NCBI GenBank assembly: GCA_000969725.1
Contig: JXSR01S019273.1
DNA from: Ophiothrix spiculata
Lineage: Eukaryota > Echinodermata > Ophiuroidea > Amphilepidida > Ophiotrichidae
DNA: 25,824 nt
Reading direction: 5' to 3' (one strand)
Shown: positions 1 through 9,133 of the stretch, one piece after another
Position numbering within the stretch: the stretch's first letter is position 1
Layout of the letters: each line of letters begins with the position of its first letter
Program-made: the position numbers and the translations under genes
Notes under the pieces: generated by a model
The model's input: the letters and a program-made list of their open reading frames with translations, nothing else
Told to the model about the DNA's origin: nothing
Databases searched by the model: none

Positions 1-177
1 AACTTAAAAACTTGGTAAGCTCCCGGGGTTAAGCTTCAACTGTCGGCAATGCTGTACGTTCTGCCATTGACCCAAAGTTGCTTTGGTTTTGAGTCGTATC
101 TCATACGTGTACACGTTACACGCACGCATTCATGAATACGTTACACGTAAGAGAAAATACACGGAATAACCCATCCT
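1..177. other. Unassigned non-coding sequence
   Basis: No open frame or repeat was recognised. There is a short run of related ACACGTTACACG-like words around 105-150, too degenerate to call a tandem repeat. Confidence 0.4.
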
Positions 178-345
178 TAGTCAAAGGTCACAATAAAGGT
201 TACATTTTTATCATGTCCAATTTGAAAGTTTAAGATGTCATATTTTTTGTCTTGCACAAATGATCAAAAGTGTCTATAGGCTGAAATCACCTCCAAGGAA
301 AAAAAACAGCGGCAGGGTCCGTGTCACTGCAGTGACACAGGCATG
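178..345 (+). repeat. Diverged single copy of the GGTCAAAGGTCA minisatellite family
   Basis: This stretch reads GTCAAAGGTCACAATAAAGG, then a GTCCAATTTGAAAG-like block, then GATCAAAAGTGTC, and finally GGCAGGGTCCGTGTCA. The same blocks in the same order occur in the monomers at 15395-15800. The first and last blocks also match the edge of the large array at 19985-20035, read on the other strand. It is therefore a solitary, degenerate relative of the array, including part of the array's flank. Homology was judged by eye. Confidence 0.6.
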
Positions 346-518
346 TCTAATTGTAAATTGTTTACGCAAGTGGTGTGACTGAATGTAAAGCTGTAATGTA
401 TGATGATACTTTTTAAGTGTTAAGCCAAAAATGAATTGGATCATAATACTCAAATGGAGGTATGTCTAAAGTTAGGTAGCTGAATTGTTTAAAGTAAACA
501 AACTAACCCTAAATGTTG
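346..518. other. Unassigned non-coding sequence
   Basis: AT-rich. Nothing was recognised before the LINE remnant that begins near 519. Confidence 0.4.
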
Positions 519-888
519 AAGTTTATGGTCTTTGGTACAAAAAATAATGCTTGAAAAGTTAAATGATGTACACTTAGCATATAACAATTCCGATATTGAA
601 AGATTAGACGAGTTTAAATATCTAGGGGTAAAATTTGATAGTTACAAGCTGTCTGCAATGTTATACGGTATTATCCTGAAGAAGCCCCTATACTTACATG
701 TATTTATAATTAATACTTATTTGTAACTTATTGTAAATACTTTTAAATAGATATCTTGTAAATAGTGTATGATATATATCTTTTTATTAATATATATTCT
801 ATACAACGAGGACCTGGTTGAAAAGCAGTGCTTGTCACTGAACCAGTAAAACCCCCACGATAAATAAAGAAAGAAAGAAGTACCTCCC
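519..888 (+). mobile_element. LINE (non-LTR retrotransposon) remnant, RT fragment plus 3' UTR
   Basis: Around 550-642 the translation contains LEKLNDVHLAYNNSDIE followed by EFKYLGVKFDS. This is the late reverse-transcriptase block (…FKYLGV.FDS…) typical of CR1/RTE/L2-like LINEs. Just upstream a 'VFGTK' motif is legible in another frame, so there is a frameshift near 540. The rest of the RT C-terminus is missing: after about 645 the sequence passes quickly into an AT-rich 3' UTR-like stretch that ends in AATAAA and a GAAAGAAAGAAG tail near 863-888. This suggests an internally deleted, dead copy. The clade assignment is an inference from a short segment. Confidence 0.7.
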
Positions 889-1120
889 TCCATGATCACA
901 TCTTGATGTCAATGAAGAAAAAAAACACTTCACCAATTTTCTTAATTCTCAAAATACAGTTTTATAAAATTCAAAATCTTTAACACAAAAAATAAATGTA
1001 GTAGTGGAGTGACCTTGGTAAACATTCCATCGGGTTGCTATATTTACTGAAATGTTGCTGTGTGTTATGGGAAGAACTTTAATCACCCTTGGGCATAAAC
1101 CTAGCACTTTGTGCATGCAT
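889..1120. other. Unassigned AT-rich sequence
   Basis: No gene or repeat was recognised here. Confidence 0.4.
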
Positions 1121-1125
1121 AAAAA

Positions 1126-1310
1126 GACCCAAGGTCATTTCAAGGTCACTGCTGTTACTAGTGAACTCTTGATTGGACATGACCAAACTGATACCATTTG
1201 CTCTTGCCTCAAGGTCAGTCAAGGTCTAAATGTCATTTCAAGGTCAAATATCCGATATCATTTCAAAGCCAAATTTCCATTAAAAGGATGATCAAAATGT
1301 CATTTCAAGT
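1126..1310 (+). repeat. Cluster of CAAGGTCA motifs
   Basis: AGGTCA occurs at 1132, 1143, 1212 and 1241, most copies as (T)CAAGGTCA, with the variant AAGGTCT near 1221. An extended TCAAGGTCA is the classical monomer site of SF-1/ERR-type nuclear receptors. The cluster could equally be a decayed minisatellite related to the GGTCAAAGG family elsewhere in the window. No function is shown. Confidence 0.45.
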
Positions 1311-1319
1311 CAAGTGATT

Positions 1320-3120
1320 GAACATTAGATAACGGCTGCTTCAGGTGAAATTACTGGTTCGCAAGCCTTCAATAGAGTGTCATCAAAAGAGGGGATGGTA
1401 TTTTTTATTGATCCCTGGGCAATTCCCCAATACATGACTGCTATTGCCCAAGTACTGTAGGAGCAAGATGTATAAATCCTGTGAGCATTTTGTGAAGAAA
1501 GCAAGGAACCTGTCTAGACATTTTAAGGTGGGGCCCTAAGGAATATAAAAAGCACTGTTGTCAAAATATATAGAATCTCTTCTAGTGTATTTCTTTGAAT
1601 CCCTTATGTTAAAAAATAGCCTTTTCTAAGCATGTTTGACATTTCGGGGGTCATTTGAAAATGGATCAGGAAAACACCCCTACGTGACTACATTTTTGAT
1701 AACAATGGTTTTTCTGCTCTATGACCTTCTGAAGGTAGGTACCTATAAAGGTGGCTTACTTTCTTTATGAAATGCTCACCGGACCTTGCTTTATTACCTC
1801 TTGCGCCTACACTAGAGTATATGTGGATGGGACTGTCTCTGATAACTGCATTGTCAAAGATGTTTCAGAAAAAAAAAAGTGAACAAAAATAATATTGTAA
1901 TTTTCAGTGACAAACATATCTGTTATTTATTCAACCTTACAACAGAGATTCTCAACAATGGATTTTCCAATGTGCCACATAAAAAAATTGACCAAATTAT
2001 GCAATTTTTTCAGTGTATTTCCCTATGCATTTCATTTTTCAAAGTGCCAAATTTGAGTTCTAGTTGAGAAGCATTACAGAATCTAAACATCACTTAAAAT
2101 CTTTCATCACAAAGTGTGTCCCCAATTTTTTTTCTGAAATACTTTGATATAATAATATATTGTGCTGTGATAATGTGCATAAATTAGAACACGGTTGTTT
2201 TGTGTAAATGTATGTATGTTTCCTACTTTGGGAACCGGGATTGTGCAGTATTTTTGTTTTTCTTTTTTTGTCAGTGTGTGAATATGACTTGACCATTTCA
2301 ATATTTCATGACATTTTTCAATTTCATATGATCAGAACATGCTTCAAGCAGTCCGGAAGAAAGGCTCAATTCAGCAGGCTGCTGTGCCAGCTCAATTCAG
2401 CTGGGGATACATCTTCATTCAGCCACAAGTAGCATCATCAAACTTTCTTGAACCCAAGCACATCTTTACATTCCATGCACACAAAGTTAAATTTCTAGGT
2501 CAACAAATATTTATAAATAATAATTGTTTTTATTTTTTCTGACATGCTGCTCAATGTGGTTTCATTCCACTGTATGCAGCGGCTTGGTCTTGCTTAAACA
2601 CTAAGCAGATCACATTGCTTTGTATGCACACAAACAAAGTCTTCATTTTTAATCTCGCAAAAAAAGAAATTGTCTTTAGATCGGCATTGTCAAAGCCTGA
2701 TGATTTTGAACATCTCTGAAAAATATGTTTTCTTGCTGCATCTTTGTCTTTCATGAAATACCTTGTGAAAATTCATGCAAAAATGGCTGAAATAGAATGC
2801 TCGAAAGATACTGGACCACCAAACAATTTTTGCACTAAGAGATGGTTTCAATGGTTGCTATGTACAGTGATACTATCATTCCCTGGAATTTTGAGAGCGG
2901 TAAATTTCCCTCGGGAATTTTGTGGGAATATTGGGAATGTTACGGAACCTTTTGGAAATTTTGAATTTATAAATATATTTTGATCAAATCACCAGGACCT
3001 ATATGCTTACATGTGTACATTTTGTAACTCTTAAAACTAGGCCTACTCAAAACTGATACTGAGATGGTTAAAACAGACTTTCAGCACTAGGTGAAAATTC
3101 ACATACCTTGGTGGCGCTAA
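1320..3120. other. Non-coding stretch without recognised features
   Basis: Open frames here are short (under about 80 codons), overlap on both strands and carry no family motif that I recognise. Composition is AT-rich with homopolymer runs. No inverted repeat with a target duplication was found by eye. Confidence 0.4.
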
Positions 3121-3536
3121 TCAGAAGAGACCATTATATATGGAGGGCAATTCCAATCCTTGGTCATGGTTCAATGCTTCCTTTTGATTTTGATGGCCTC
3201 CCGCACTTGTTGGGGGTACTCTCTGTCCCAAACTCTTAGTATTGTCCCAATCAATAGTATGGCCCGTTGTGGGAAAATGTTCTGCCACAGCAGATAATTT
3301 GCGTCTAGGGGCTAAAGATTTACGTTCTTTCAGTCTATCACCTAGCTGGCGGCCCGTGTGTCCTATATATATATATAAATCGGGACAGTTTGTACAATTA
3401 ACTTCGTAGACCAAACCAGATTTCTTGTCCGACGGGGTAGGATCCTTGGGCGAAACCAGTTGCTTTCTTAACGTGCTGTGTGGCTTGAAAGAAGTGGCAA
3501 TACCATACGTTTTGTATATCCGCTGAAGTTTACAAA
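3121..3536 (-). pseudogene. Penelope-like element C-terminal fragment (linker plus GIY-YIG endonuclease)
   Basis: Read on the minus strand from about 3530, the frame gives KLQRIYKTYGIATSF, a linker, and then GLVYEVNCTNC with the CxxC pair that precedes the endonuclease of EN+ Penelope-like elements. The GIY-YIG core follows (YIGHTGRQLGDRLKE), then TGHTIDWDNTK, and the C-terminus GLELPSIYNGLF with a stop at 3121. In the family this domain nicks target DNA to prime reverse transcription. Two defects are visible. A TA run (3364-3377) has expanded and duplicates 'YI' in the first catalytic motif. Between about 3190 and 3235 the conserved block VREAIKIKR, which carries the catalytic Glu, is legible only in a different frame, which implies a pair of frameshifts. 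Upstream RT sequence is absent, so this is a 5'-truncated dead copy. It is a distinct copy from the one at 8305-13345. Confidence 0.9.
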
Positions 3537-3835
3537 TAATCCCAGTCCTTCAAAATTCCCGAAACATTCCATGTAATTGAGACATCATATGGTTGTAGTA
3601 GACCCGTCAAACGTCCTATTCAAACATTGTAAATGCTTAATTATCAATACGGTTGGGTACCCGGGTAACCGACCAGGGGATGTGGGGGGGGGGAGGTGTT
3701 TTATGAAAGATCAAAAATGCTGTGATAAAATGTATATTTCAGAAACGTTCAGAATCATCAGACTTTGACAAACTGCCGATCTAACGACATGGTATATTTC
3801 TTTTTGTGCAAGGTGTATTTATATTCCAAGAAAAA
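3537..3835. other. Unassigned sequence upstream of the PLE fragment
   Basis: This may include a few more degenerate PLE codons up to about 3600. It also holds a G-rich run near 3683-3693. Nothing else was recognised. Confidence 0.35.
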
Positions 3836-3893
3836 ATACTCGAACAGTGGTATTTTTCGTGATACATTTCGGTGCTTTTCACCCTCTAAAACC
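3836..3893 (+). mobile_element. Fragment of a TA-flanked MITE family (related to 14275-14516)
   Basis: The block AGTGGTATTTTTCGTG followed by ATACATTTCGGTGCTTTTCA aligns with the left end of the MITE at 14275-14320 (AGTGGTATTTTTCGCG, then TACATTT…GCGCTTTTCA). No matching right end was found, so this appears to be a truncated or strongly diverged copy. Confidence 0.5.
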
Positions 3894-4210
3894 TTGAGCG
3901 GGGAAAAAATGCAACACAAAATTGGGTGTATAATAATATCACACACTTCTAAAATATTCTTTTTAAATTTTCCCAAGGCAAAATTCCCATATTGACAAAC
4001 AATTGAATGTGGGAAACCATACTAACCCATGTCAACGCTGCCCATACAAAAGGAAGTGATGATCGATGTCCAGTATTGATTTTTGAATGGTAGTTATAGT
4101 CACCATTAGGACAATAATTATACTTTCTTTGGGCTCAGTCAGTTCAGGTACCTCATCGGTAAATAAATTGTGCAGCGTCGTCTGCTAGGTTGAGAGTCCC
4201 TCCTAGGCGA
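3894..4210. other. Unassigned non-coding sequence
   Basis: Nothing was recognised between the MITE fragment and the CCATGG repeat. Confidence 0.35.
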
Positions 4211-4214
4211 GATG

Positions 4215-4580
4215 TCAACCATGGTTGACCATGGTAGCATGGTCATCCATGGTTGATCATAGTCAACCATGGCCAACCATGGTCAACTATGGTGACTTAA
4301 CCATGCTTGACCATGGTGACTTTACCATGGTCTACAATGGTTATCAATGGTTAACCATGGTCAACTATGTTTTTGAAAAATGGCCAAAAACCATGGTATA
4401 CCATGGTTTACCATATTTTACCCATGGTAAACAATGGTATACCATGGTCACCATAGTCTACCATGGTTATCAATGGTTAACCATGGTAAACCATGGTCTA
4501 ATACCATGGTCAAACATGCTTTTGAAAAATGGCACCACCATGGATGACCATGGTTAACCATAGACAACCATGGTTGAACC
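4215..4580. repeat. CCATGG-rich palindromic simple repeat
   Basis: About 365 bp are built from variants of ACCATGGT separated by short spacers such as CAA, TTA and CTA. Each unit is a self-complementary NcoI-type palindrome, so the tract can fold in many registers on either strand. A longer internal repeat is visible: TTATCAATGGTTAACCATGG occurs near 4341 and again near 4463, and TTTTGAAAAATGG occurs near 4370 and 4520. The long apparent reading frame across it reflects the repeat and should not be called a gene. Confidence 0.9.
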
Positions 4581-5157
4581 AAGCTTTTTTCGCAGAGGCT
4601 GTTGGCAGGCAGAAAGTGACCTTTGTTGCCTAAAATTAATTCCAGAATATGTCGAAAATAATATTTTTCTCAAAATTTTACAGTTTATCGTGCTAATTGG
4701 ACTGTTATTAAATCATTCATGATGTAATGATTTTGTTTGTATCATTTTTGAAGAAATTGTTTGACTTTTGGAGAACACAGGGTTTCTTGTCACTTGGCAC
4801 TATTTTCCCCATGGGCATGGGCGCACTCAAAATGACACTGACTTTGATGCATCGTATCTCGAAAACTTTGCCTTGGTCATAAATTTTTGTTGATGAGATA
4901 TGTCCATTATCTTTCAATCGAGACTAAGCAGAAGGTAACCAGTCGCTTTTTAAGTCGAGAAAATGGCGTTTATTGACCTGTCACTTTGCCTGTAAAGTCA
5001 ATGGGGACGTATTTACCGGTGTGTATCCGGAAGCATGGACTTGGGTCAGTTTGATATTCCTATATTCAATTGATTATCACTGGATTTCATTTGTATCTTG
5101 GAATAATTGACAACTAAAAAACCACATGTACATTCACTGACCATACACTTCAGCTGG
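4581..5157. other. Unassigned non-coding sequence
   Basis: No gene-like frame or clear repeat was seen. Confidence 0.35.
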
Positions 5158-5336
5158 ATCAAGCTCAGTGTTCGATTTAGAGGGGTTTTACATGCACAAA
5201 TGCATGTAACTTTTGCTTTGAGCATGTAAAAAATTGCCTGTGCATGCAGAATTTTGTGTTTTTCAGCCAATTTTCAAGAATTTTCTACAGTTGTGCATGT
5301 AACTTTTATTTTTCTAAATCAAACACTGATCAAGCT
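5158..5336. mobile_element. hAT-type MITE with perfect 8-bp target-site duplication
   Basis: The element runs from 5166 to 5328 (163 bp). It starts CAGTGTTCGATTTAG and ends CTAAATCAAACACTG, which are terminal inverted repeats with one mismatch. A subterminal TACATGCACA/TGTGCATGTA pair extends the match. It is flanked by identical 8-bp direct repeats, ATCAAGCT at 5158-5165 and 5329-5336. CAG…CTG termini with an 8-bp duplication are the hallmark of the hAT superfamily. There is no transposase, so it is non-autonomous. Its interior is rich in GCATGTAA words. Confidence 0.92.
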
Positions 5337-6489
5337 GTATGGTTTCACCCAACAGCCTGTTATATGGAGCCTTATTCCTGTACTGTCAAGAGAACTAACT
5401 GAATACATACAGAATGTTCCAGAATGATATGTACCCATGCATTCAAGGATATTTGTAGGATCATTGGCTACAATAACGAACATACTAACATTACTAATTT
5501 GAATACCTCAATGTGCACGATTTTATATGTATATTTTCAGTGGATTGAAGTTTATATTTGTTAGAAAAGCTAGTTTATAAGGATACACAAATAAAAACCA
5601 TACAGTGTTTTGTTAGAATTATACAGGGTGTATTATGAAAAAACAACAACATTTTAGTCAACTGACTTGGCATAGTGAAATTTTGTCAAAAGAGGATTAC
5701 CTTTATGAAATAGATAAAGTCAACCAAAAAATTATCGTCTCACCGGTAGAAATTTGTACCTCAATATGAAAGTCACTATTTGATACTCTTTTTTTTTTTG
5801 TAAAAAGACCAAGTAATAATTAAGTTCTGAGCATCTATAAGATTCTATTTGACAGAAATTTGATAAAACTCTCTCTATACAAACAAAAAATTGCAGATTT
5901 CAATCTCCCTCTTCTCAAACACAAATCACAAGATCACCCATTTTGTAATGTAAGACTTGGCAATATTAAGCATTCAGTTGAGCATGTGTCAGCTGTTTTT
6001 ATCCTGCCGATGTCTTCGGGAATTTGTTTTTGATGTGCTTTTTTCTTTTATGTGGCTACCTCATATCATACGGAGATAATCAATTTAGAGATAAGTGAAT
6101 GCTTAACCTTCCCGAGCCATGAAGTCCTGTGTCATTTTGCTCATCTCTGCCACCAATTAAATATGATTGCAAAAATTGTAGTTAAATCATGTCAACTGAC
6201 TAGGCTTATATTGTGATGGCTACGGTATCACTCATCCAACGAGAATCATCAGGCTGACTATTTAAATCCATAAACAATATTTTGTTGTTTATGATTGGAT
6301 GTTTTGTCCTGAGGATGTATCAATAATTGTTGTCGCAAAGTATTTCAGGGTTTGAAGGAGATTTGCAATTATGTGCTCAGTAAATCCTTCTGATATTTTC
6401 TGATACACCAGAATTACAAGGTGGTTCAAAAAATAATTTTTCACACAGTAATTGAACCTCAATCAAGTTCATTTTGCAAAGGAATCATG
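5337..6489. other. Non-coding stretch; one weak inverted repeat
   Basis: No gene-like frame was found. TTAAGCATTCA near 5969 is matched in inverse orientation by TGAATGCTTAA near 6096, with weaker similarity outside it. This might be a small old MITE, but no target duplication was identified. Confidence 0.35.
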
Positions 6490-7111
6490 TTAAGTAAGGC
6501 CCTGCGGGGAAACCTGAAACCCCGAATTTTACCGGACCGGACCGAAACCATAGTTAATCTTTCGTACTTTGCATTAGTTGCTGATCTGTCATTTGTCATT
6601 GTCTTGCATTTCATGCACCTGAAATTTTACGCTATTCATTGAGTTGTGATTGCGCCATCATAAAATTGACATAAATGTGATCGTCTCTGACACAGATATC
6701 GTGAAACACTTAGGAGTAGGCTTACTTTGTAATGAAAGAAAGTGATCGCTTGTTGTAGGTCTGATACGCCCAGCTTATTACTCCCAACCAGTTACTCCCA
6801 ACTAGTTTGCACCTGTCAAACTGATGGCTGGAGTTATATTTAAATAGGCTGTTATGTTTAAATACATAAGAAAAAACTCATAAGTACACAAAAACAATTA
6901 ATTTAAACGTTTTATGCCTACATAACTATTAAAATTTGGAGGTGAAATTTTGGATTTATAATCATAAAAACCTATAGGCTTCAATTTGATATCAAAAAGT
7001 GGACTACTTCAGGTTGAGCTCTACTTGGGTATCATTATATGATACGATCGGGAAAAATTATCGGGGAACGACGGGTCGGGGTGAGAAAAAACCTGCCCCG
7101 CAGGGCGTTAA
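6490..7111. mobile_element. Putative DNA transposon relic with GCCCTGCGGGG ends
   Basis: GCCCTGCGGGG at 6499-6509 is repeated as its exact reverse complement CCCCGCAGGGC at 7096-7106. TTAA lies just outside each end (6490-6493 and 7108-7111), which would fit a TTAA-target family such as piggyBac or Kolobok. However, the spacing from TTAA to the repeat differs (5 versus 1 nt), so the exact ends are uncertain. The interior (~600 bp) has no transposase-like frame. A second copy of the left end lies at 19026-19075. Confidence 0.6.
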
Positions 7112-7640
7112 ATCATGTTGAATAGGTTTTAAACCATTCCTGTACATTGTTTATTCAGTTGGCATTATTGGTTGTTTATACATACAGTTCATTATGTAAA
7201 TCTTGCCTCAAAAGTGGTCTGTCCATAAGAGCTTCTTTTTGTTTTTTGTCTTTGGCCCGCTAACTTTGATTTGCAATGCATTGTAAGAGCTCTAAGCTGC
7301 ATGTATTAATCTACATCTTGTGTTATGGACATTTTCTTGATTTAATTAAAGTCATTTTCAATATGCTTTCCTAGTTGACCCCTGGAACTCCTTAACTGTG
7401 CTGTCTTAACTTGACAGCACCCAAGAGCCAATGTCCAATGGGCAGATGTGTCCTATATTTTTATGTTGAAGTTGTGTGCTTTGATCTACGTATCTTTTTG
7501 AGCAGCAATAAGTACTGCATGCGTTTGTGGTTGGTGAATGCATTTTGTTCTTGCATGAGCACAATTTTAAAAATCCCAAATTTATATTGTAAATTTTGAA
7601 AACAAAGACCAGATTATGGAACATCGTGTTTTAATTTCCT
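7112..7640. other. Non-coding stretch without recognised features
   Basis: Open frames of about 60-70 codons exist on both strands across 7406-7624. They are mutually antisense and show no family motif. Confidence 0.35.
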
Positions 7641-7644
7641 TTCA

Positions 7645-8301
7645 ATAACAAATTAGGACAATACTAATCATAATCATTTATTTCTTCCACATATGCAAAA
7701 TTACAGTAACAATATATCAAAAATAGTACATAACATTGTAAACTGAAAAAATATAATTGTGGAGGAGGACTGGGAAATAAGCATTTAAAGCCTGTCGAGT
7801 CCCAGACTCCAAGTATCTTAAATTAATAACATATAAATAATCAAAAATAATGAATGCACACCATCCTACCTATCCACAATGCGATGGCCACAGAGTAGGA
7901 AGAAAGGACGGGACATTTTATCCTGATTTTTCAGAAAGTAGAAAGAAAGGACAGAATAAAAAATGTGTGTATTTCTTAATTGTTTCATCTTTAAAAGAAC
8001 ATTTGAAAGAACTGAGAGTAGTGGCATTTTTAATATGAGTTGGAATATCTTTCCAGGTCTTTACACCTTGATAACAAATTGATTTGTTTCCAAAATTAAG
8101 TTTGTTGTTGGGAAATTGGAAGTTAGATGCATGCCTGGTATTATAATTGTGATTTTCACCATTAGCAGTGAATATATATATTATTAAATGTACATGGAAG
8201 CAAGTTATTACAGTATTTATACAAAAATGAGCCAACATGCAAGTTGCATAAGTCAGACACCTTAAGTTGTTTAAATTTAATAAAGAGTGGGTTTAAAGGG
8301 C
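7645..8301 (-). mobile_element. LINE 3' end (CR1/L2/Daphne-like), 5'-truncated
   Basis: On the minus strand from about 8301 the frame reads PLFIKFKQLKVSDLCNLH, then a YKYCNNLLP block. A frameshift in a TA-rich run near 8170-8180 follows, and then HNYNTRHASNF, NFGNKSICYQGVKTW and IKNATTLSSFK. This succession is the C-terminal region that follows the reverse transcriptase in CR1/L2/Daphne-like LINEs. The stop is near 7918, followed by a 3' UTR that ends in AATAAATGATTATGATTA (near 7660-7680), a typical microsatellite-like LINE tail with a poly(A) signal. The 5' part is missing: the copy starts where the PLE ends. This reflects either ordinary 5' truncation or interruption by the PLE. Confidence 0.85.
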
Positions 8302-8309
8302 ATCATATT

Positions 8310-9133
8310 ATAATTTTCATAAATTAATTCCAATTGAAAAGTCGCTTGTTTTCCCATACGGTCTCGGCAGTCCATACTGCTGCCTTCCTCAGTGGATTGT
8401 GGTGGTATTTGACCCAGCTTGATGGCGTTTTGTGACATCATCTGGATCAATTGATTGTGCAAATGACTAAGTTGAAAGGCCCCCTCGTCACTGTTCATAA
8501 GTTTCTCATTCCTGTTGTTGCTTCCTTTCCTCCGGATCCAAATCAATTCTCTGATCCACCTAGTGATTCTAGAGTCATCCATAGCAAAAATGCTTGCATC
8601 TTGCCAATTGATTATATGGTTTTCAATAACTGCATGTTCTGCTATTGATGATTTTATGTCCGTAGATTGAGATGCTTTGCGGGCTGCATGCGTAAATATT
8701 TGGTTGGATGTTTTGTTTGTCTCGGTCATATGTTCTTTCTTCCGAGTGCCAAATCGGCGACCCGTTTCCCCTACATATACTTTGGGGCAGTTTAGGGCAA
8801 GGGATTTTGTACACGACACCCGCTTTGTCGTCTATTTCAAGCTTGTCTTTTGGATGGACCAGAAGCTTTTTTAAACTGGTGTGAGGTTTAACCGAGGAAC
8901 CGATGTTGTGAGTTCTAAAAATGCGTTGGATCTTTTCCGTAACCCCTTCTATGTACGGAAGAGTGACGATGGTTAGGATTTTGTTACCATCGTCTTTGTT
9001 CTTGGAATTCTGTTTTGCTTAGGTTGGTGCATGTCTTCCTTAACTTTATTAATTGCCCAGTTTTGATAATTACATAGTTTTAAAGCAGATCTGATGGTTT
9101 CCTCTTCAATGGTCTTATCACTTTTTTCAGTAA
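8310..9133 (-). pseudogene. PLE thumb/linker and GIY-YIG endonuclease domain
   Basis: After a TAG near 9145 the minus strand reads TIVTEKSDKTIEEETIRSAL, KLCNYQNWAINKVKED, then (frameshift near 9006) ILTIVTLPYIEGVTEKIQRI, HNIGSSVKPHTSLKKLL and AGVVYKIPC. One extra base near 8795 moves the frame to NCPKVYVGETGRRFGTRKKEH, the GIY-YIG core. IAEHAVIENHIINW and RWIRELIWIRRKG follow, the latter with the catalytic Glu context. Cys-containing motifs directly before the core match EN+ PLEs. The domain should create the target nick. Apart from the frameshift its catalytic motifs look intact. The C-terminal ~50 codons (STEEGSSMDCRDRMGKQ…) overlap a hairpin described separately. Confidence 0.9.
8361..8392 (-). 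ncRNA. Hammerhead-like hairpin at the PLE 3' end
   Basis: On the minus strand CTGAGGA (fits the CUGANGA core) is followed by a GGCAG…CTGCC hairpin and then GAGAC, one change from the canonical GAAAC. PLEs are known to carry hammerhead ribozyme motifs near their ends. The substitution in the GAAA arm and the lack of a legible stem III/stem I make self-cleavage unlikely for this copy. Confidence 0.4.

Noticed and set aside
2744..2983. 79-codon plus frame with a hydrophobic stretch (WFQWLLCTVILSFPGIL)
   Set aside because: No family recognised, no splice or start context, and no supporting neighbours. The length is plausible by chance in a 26-kb window.
4225..4557. 110-codon frame rich in TMV/HGD/YHG
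   Set aside because: Entirely a translation of the CCATGG simple repeat.
5620..6440. ACAGGGTGT-type start near 5623 and a GGTGGTTCAAAAAAT block near 6421 as ends of a transposon
   Set aside because: No convincing inverted match or target duplication between them.
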